Positions 60,048 through 64,000 of a stretch of DNA of 64,000 bases are shown here, piece after piece. Position numbers and translations under genes: made by a program. The DNA is taken from NCBI RefSeq assembly GCF_002811875.1, contig NZ_NPDZ01000002.1, positions 186,001-250,000 on the forward strand, read 5' to 3'. How positions within the stretch are numbered: position 1 is the first letter of the stretch; every line of letters begins with the position of its first letter. The stretch comes from Leptospira perolatii. GTDB lineage: Bacteria; Spirochaetota; Leptospiria; Leptospirales; Leptospiraceae. Below the pieces are notes generated by a model that was not told the DNA's origin, did no database searches, and saw only the letters and a list, made by a program, of their open reading frames with translations.

Positions 60048-61820
60048 ATGGGATGGGACGAAGTAGTATTCAAAACAGTTTATCAATCGATTCGTAATTT
60101 ATATTTACGTAAATCTACTTCGGATATCGAAAACAAAAGAGTCTATTTGGTACAAATCAAAGAGCGCATTTCTATACTGGCGAAGGCACTGACCGGAGAG
60201 AACATCGAAATTTTACCCGCAGAAAACGAAGGTGGCTTCCAGGATCAGAGATTTTTCCTCCCGGAATCTTATGCTGCAGGTCCGACAGCCAAAGAGAATG
60301 CGAATTTCTTTATATTCAGAACAATTTATCTATCTGCACAAAAATCCTTGGGATTTCAATGGAAGGCAGAAGAAAAAAGGAACAGGGAAGAATCCTTACT
60401 AAAGGCCAAGGATTCTTTTCCGGTCGTTGTCAGGAATATTCTACAAAATTACAAGGGCTCACGCCGACTAGTAGCTTCCGTAATCTATTACGAAAAAAAA
60501 GCAAGTAGGAGAAGAGCAAAAAAGCCTGTAACCAAAGATCTAGATTTGTCTTTTCTTCATGGACGTTGGATGTCCTCCGGTTTTTTACCTTCGGGGGAAT
60601 CAGAACTTCTTCCAAATCCTTCGGAAACTAACCAAAAGATAGAGACCGAATTAGAGGCTCCCCCAAAGGAGGGAGTGCAAGAAATTCAAGTCGATGAAAA
60701 GTCCCAGCAAGATTATACTCTGCAGCATCATTTTGAAAAGGTGAATACTGCGGAAGAATTCGAAGGAAATTGGAGGGATTTTGATGGAGCCGACGAATTA
60801 TCGGACCAAGAAGAAGCACTCAAAGAGCTGAATTTGAAGGATACGGTTCGATCTACCGAGCAGGTTCGATCCGTTTGGAAAACGGAACTCACTTTTGGAT
60901 CCGGAGGTCTGGAGAGCAAGGAGAGAATTTCAGAGGAAAAGTCCTTTAGATACGACGAATGGGATTATTCAAAGAGACAATACCGTACCGATTACTGTCA
61001 GGTTTTTGCAAAAAATAGCTATTCTACAGATAGAGAATATGCAGAAAAAATATTATTAGAATATTCGACTATTCTGAATAACTTAAGAACAAAATTCCTT
61101 TATTTTGCAAACAAAAGACTGGAGGTAACCAGACAAGTGGACGGTGAAGAAATTGATCTGGACTTGGTCGTAGATTCCCAGATCGATATTCTGAGCGGAA
61201 AAACTCCTTCAGAGAGAATCTATATTTCCAAACCTAAGCAATTAAGAGAAACGTCGATTCTGATTTTAACGGATACTAGCATGTCGACGGATTCCTATTT
61301 TGATAATAAGCGAATCTTAGATGTGGAAAAGATTTCTTTATTACTATTTGGGCAAGTTTGCTCCGAGTTCGGAGATAGATTTCAAATCGATCACTTTTCC
61401 TCTCGAACTAGAAACCATTGCGATTACTTTTCCGTAAAATCATTTGACGAACCTTGGGAAAGAGCAAAAGGCAAAATCGGCCCGATTCAAGCAAGCGGCT
61501 ATACTAGAATAGGACCAGCAATTCGACATGCTCTCGAACAGATTCGAAATGAGTCCTCCTCTAAACGCTGGATCTTACTTTTATCCGACGGCAAACCGAA
61601 TGATTACGATCGCTACGAAGGCAAGTATGGCTTGGAAGATGTAAAGCAAGCGATCAAAGAGTGCGAAAAGTTCGAAGTACAGTTATTTGCACTAGCGATC
61701 GATAGCAAGGCCAAGCATTACCTACCGGCAATGCTTGGGATAGGCTCTTTTAGAATTCTACCGCACCCGTCTCAGCTACCAGAAGCACTCATGGAATTTT
61801 ACATGAAGCTTCTTAGGTAG
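60048..61820 (+). CDS. norD: NorD-type von Willebrand factor A protein
   Basis: NorD works with NorQ in NorCB maturation. The 590-residue protein has a long helical N-terminal region, an acidic linker, and a C-terminal vWA domain with MIDAS motif ILILTDTSMSTDSYFDNKRILDVEK, a later SGYTRIGPAIRHALEQI and WILLLSDGKPNDYDRYEGKYGLEDVKQAIKECEKFEVQLFALAID. In NorD, PNDYD..EGxYGxEDT is typical. The 3' end converges on the C45 gene 10 bp away. Confidence 0.9.
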   Translation: MGWDEVVFKTVYQSIRNLYLRKSTSDIENKRVYLVQIKERISILAKALTGENIEILPAENEGGFQDQRFFLPESYAAGPTAKENANFFIFRTIYLSAQKSLGFQWKAEEKRNREESLLKAKDSFPVVVRNILQNYKGSRRLVASVIYYEKKASRRRAKKPVTKDLDLSFLHGRWMSSGFLPSGESELLPNPSETNQKIETELEAPPKEGVQEIQVDEKSQQDYTLQHHFEKVNTAEEFEGNWRDFDGADELSDQEEALKELNLKDTVRSTEQVRSVWKTELTFGSGGLESKERISEEKSFRYDEWDYSKRQYRTDYCQVFAKNSYSTDREYAEKILLEYSTILNNLRTKFLYFANKRLEVTRQVDGEEIDLDLVVDSQIDILSGKTPSERIYISKPKQLRETSILILTDTSMSTDSYFDNKRILDVEKISLLLFGQVCSEFGDRFQIDHFSSRTRNHCDYFSVKSFDEPWERAKGKIGPIQASGYTRIGPAIRHALEQIRNESSSKRWILLLSDGKPNDYDRYEGKYGLEDVKQAIKECEKFEVQLFALAIDSKAKHYLPAMLGIGSFRILPHPSQLPEALMEFYMKLLR

Positions 61821-61830
61821 TTTTTTTTCC

Positions 61831-63576
61831 TCAAATCTCGTTTACATCCACAAGCAGGAAATTCGGAGAAACCAGTTTTAGCTTGCGAGGGCTATATTTT
61901 CCTTTATCGGAGTATGCCTTTTGTATCCAAACAGAGGAGAGAGGCGAATTCTTTCCCTTTTTGACTTGCTCATAGTAGTGTTTAGAAATATTATTTTTTC
62001 CTAAAACAGAATTTGTTCTGGCGAGCCAAAGCTGGTTCTGGAGTTTACGAAAGCTTGAATTTTCTAGTTCGTCGACTCTCTCCATGAGTTCAGAAGCTTC
62101 CTTTAGTTTTCCCTTTTCGATATATAGCATGGCTTTGAGGAAAAGAATGGAAGGGTCTTTCGCTTCAAATTTTGCTGCCTTGTCTAGTTCCGCTATTATC
62201 TCATCGATTCCACCTAATTTAGGATTTTCGTCGATTAGCATGGCTTGCTTGTAATGATGAACCGCTGTTTTTTCTGCGTTCGGAGCAGATTTTGCCTTTC
62301 GATTCGAATTCTTGGTCGTACTTTTCTGTTTTTTCAGATCTATGATTTTGTACCCAGGTTTTCCCCAAGCAATCGGAACTTCTACGTAAGGACCTCCACC
62401 AGTAGGGGCGACTCCGACCGAGATACTTAATTTTCCGGCTTCGGGACTCATGACTACGGATTTTACCGAAGTAATTTGACGCAAGGTTGAACCCATGGTT
62501 CGATTTCCACCGCTACTCGGATCGATTGTGTCGTTTAACAAATTCTGTAAATCGGAAACAGTAGTACCTTTTTTTCTTTGGCTCGCTAGGATTTCCTGAG
62601 CCCTTTGGTAACGGCTCAAGCTATGATGATAAAAGACTGGAGATGCCAAGATCTCGCCTTGCTGCAATCGAGGACTGAAGTAATGATTCGTGTTTACGAT
62701 GTGATCTGATCCAGGAGTAGAGTAGGTTACATCTACGTCTCCGTAGTTTGTCTCTATAACAGCTGCTTTGGATCCGGTCTCGTTTTGACTTGTTATGATC
62801 ATTCCCCAAGTTGAATTGATTTTCCTACGACGGGCAATTTCTACCGCCTCACGTATATTAGTTGCTTTGGAAATAATTTCATGTCCTAGGTCGATTACTC
62901 CAACACCGCTAAATCCAACTTTCTTGTGGAAACGAGTATGGAAGGCGATCGTAATTCCTGCTTCGTTAAACGCAGTAATTCCTGGTACGTCCGCTCCTCT
63001 ACACGCGATATAACCGTAGCGCAAACCTTGATCTGGAGTACAAAAAGCTACGATCGGTCTCGTATCCCAAACATCTACCCCGGGAAAATCAAAGTTGCGA
63101 GCGTGATACAGTTTTCCATCTTTACTTTGGTCTCCCCAAACCGCTACGCTTGAGCATGCTGGAACCATTTGGGCGGTTCTTCCTGGAGTAAAAAAAGCGA
63201 TTTCGGGTAAGAATTGGATCAGTCCCAAAAGTCCGACAGAGTTTTGGAAAGCATCCATCGTAAAGAGTTCCTTTGCAATTTTTGAAGATTTTCCAGCTGT
63301 GGTCAGTGCTGCTATGGTTCTTGCCGAAAACTCTGGGGATCTGTGCTTACTCATCCTTCTGAGCATCCAGTTGATGAGAATGGAAGTAGCTCCTTTGCTT
63401 AGAGAACCTCGCATCGATCGCGGTAGACTTCCTACCAAAAGATTTCTAGCCATTACTGGGTAAAAATCGAAGATAGGCTCGAATTCTCCGATAGAATTCA
63501 TGATTTCGCCGAATTGACGGCCCATTTGCTCTTGAGAACCTTTGAGTTGAAGAACTACCAGTGGATTTTGGATCAT
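61831..63576 (-). CDS. C45/AAT-family acyl hydrolase with C-terminal TPR region
   Basis: Residues about 120-400 match the Ntn-hydrolase family of acyl-CoA:6-APA acyltransferase (C45): candidate nucleophile Cys141 in MVPACSSVAVWG, YHARNFDFPGVDVW, PIVAFCTPDQGLRYGYIACRGADVPGITAFNEAGITIAFHTRF, SKAAVIETNYGDVDVTY and HIVNTNHYFS. Family members self-cleave before the Cys. The last 140 residues are TPR-like (HYKQAMLIDENPKLGGIDEIIAELDKA; SILFLKAMLYIEKGKLKEASELMERVDE). No signal peptide is clear. The substrate is unknown; an amide or peptide bond is expected. Confidence 0.82.
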   Translation of the reverse strand: MIQNPLVVLQLKGSQEQMGRQFGEIMNSIGEFEPIFDFYPVMARNLLVGSLPRSMRGSLSKGATSILINWMLRRMSKHRSPEFSARTIAALTTAGKSSKIAKELFTMDAFQNSVGLLGLIQFLPEIAFFTPGRTAQMVPACSSVAVWGDQSKDGKLYHARNFDFPGVDVWDTRPIVAFCTPDQGLRYGYIACRGADVPGITAFNEAGITIAFHTRFHKKVGFSGVGVIDLGHEIISKATNIREAVEIARRRKINSTWGMIITSQNETGSKAAVIETNYGDVDVTYSTPGSDHIVNTNHYFSPRLQQGEILASPVFYHHSLSRYQRAQEILASQRKKGTTVSDLQNLLNDTIDPSSGGNRTMGSTLRQITSVKSVVMSPEAGKLSISVGVAPTGGGPYVEVPIAWGKPGYKIIDLKKQKSTTKNSNRKAKSAPNAEKTAVHHYKQAMLIDENPKLGGIDEIIAELDKAAKFEAKDPSILFLKAMLYIEKGKLKEASELMERVDELENSSFRKLQNQLWLARTNSVLGKNNISKHYYEQVKKGKNSPLSSVWIQKAYSDKGKYSPRKLKLVSPNFLLVDVNEI

Positions 63577-63671
63577 GACTCTATTCTAAAATAGACTCGG
63601 AAAGAATTCGACCGGATCGATCGGATGAGTCGTTCGAACTTATCGGTTCGGCCTTGATTTCAAAACAAGTT

Positions 63672-63699
63672 TTGACAATTCGCGTTCTACCGATAAATA
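63672..63699 (+). promoter_or_regulatory. Candidate sigma-70 promoter of the terminal gene
   Basis: TTGACA (63672-63677), a 16-bp spacer and TAAATA (63694-63699) lie about 31 bp before the next start codon. The -35 is perfect; the -10 is two changes from TATAAT. Confidence 0.5.
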
Positions 63700-63730
63700 T
63701 GTGTCAGCTGGAATTGGTATTAGTTAGGAA

Positions 63731-64000
63731 ATGGAGTGGGTACACGCAGGTCTGATATCGGTTATCCAATTTGGAGCCGGAATTTCTTTCTTATATGCGA
63801 TTCTGGAAATGAGCAGGCAATCTGCAGCAAACCGATCTATGGTTGCGATTGCAGTATTCACTGGGACGATCTTACTCAGATATTCTTGGTATTTGAATGA
63901 AAGTTTATTAAGAATTCCTTATCTCTTTATCTATCTTTATACAACGATTGTACTTGTAGGGCCATTGGTCTTTGTTTTTGTACAGAAAAGACTTCAGAAT
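63731..64000 (+). CDS. N-terminal membrane part of a probable regulator or sensor (3' end outside window)
   Basis: Ninety codons are visible from ATG 63731, with TAGGAA before it. They encode MEWVHAGLISVIQFGAGISF followed by three hydrophobic segments, the last being LFIYLYTTIVLVGPLVFVFVQKR. Leptospira have many AraC-type regulators with such a multi-helix N-terminal membrane domain, so this is a likely match, but the DNA-binding domain is not in the window. Another membrane sensor is possible. Confidence 0.5.
   Translation, partial: MEWVHAGLISVIQFGAGISFLYAILEMSRQSAANRSMVAIAVFTGTILLRYSWYLNESLLRIPYLFIYLYTTIVLVGPLVFVFVQKRLQN

Noticed and set aside
1..64000. CRISPR arrays, rRNA genes, intact insertion sequences or prophage
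   Set aside because: No regularly spaced direct repeats, conserved rRNA segments, transposase or phage structural genes were seen on either strand.

Overview
The window looks like chromosomal DNA of a Leptospira (Spirochaetota), probably a free-living or intermediate-group species. The basis is a moderately AT-rich composition, a flgG-flgA-flgH-flgI-flgJ flagellar operon, several LytTR/7TM-type and DUF1566 'Lcl-domain' lipoproteins, and spirochete-style lipoboxes. Species cannot be assigned from sequence reading alone. No rRNA, tRNA, CRISPR array, intact insertion sequence or prophage was found.

Layout. 1-5.8 kb: 3' part of the kdp potassium-uptake operon (kdpB partial, kdpC, kdpD, kdpE), followed by a small exported TPR protein. 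6.5-10.2 kb (minus): a CPA2 cation/proton antiporter, a class D beta-lactamase-like lipoprotein that has lost its catalytic motifs, and a membrane protein. 10.4-12.1 kb: an orphan DNA methyltransferase and an AHSA1 protein. 12.4-16.4 kb: rod/ring operon flgG-flgA-flgH-flgI-flgJ. 16.5-21.6 kb (minus): a tightly overlapping operon of an ATP-grasp enzyme, two methyltransferases and a YihY/BrkB membrane protein carrying an inserted beta-propeller. 21.7-22.6 kb: flgF. Both flagellar transcription units start with the same sigma-28-like promoter. 22.7-29.6 kb: DoxX, DUF1304, a BPSS1187-like hydrolase, an atypical signal peptidase I, DUF1761, a TetR regulator with a preceding gene remnant, and an OafA-type acyltransferase. 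29.8-34.8 kb (minus): a five-gene partner-switching operon (SpoIIE/RsbU phosphatase, two unknown envelope proteins, GHKL-like protein, STAS protein).

34.8-39.2 kb (minus): surface lipoproteins with DUF1566, Ig-like and NHL repeats. 39.5-43.5 kb (minus): soluble chemoreceptor and a LytS/LytTR two-component pair. 43.7-46.4 kb (minus): an H-NOX haem/NO sensor overlapping a PAS-GGDEF-EAL c-di-GMP enzyme. 46.7-50.4 kb (minus): a decayed tandem duplication of a DUF1566 lipoprotein and a ricin-type lectin lipoprotein. 50.6-53.2 kb: P-type cation ATPase. 53.4-56.2 kb: MacAB-like adaptor, permease and ATPase. 56.3-61.8 kb: a Crp/Fnr regulator divergent from norC-norB-norQ-norD, with a near-consensus FNR/DNR box at about -41 of the nor promoter. 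61.8-64 kb: a C45-type acyl hydrolase with a TPR tail and the start of a membrane-bound regulator-like gene.

Two themes recur. Nitric oxide is probably sensed by H-NOX (output to c-di-GMP) and removed by NorCB, within about 15 kb. Envelope and flagellar genes show spirochete-specific changes, for example an FlgH without a lipoprotein cysteine, as would suit periplasmic flagella.
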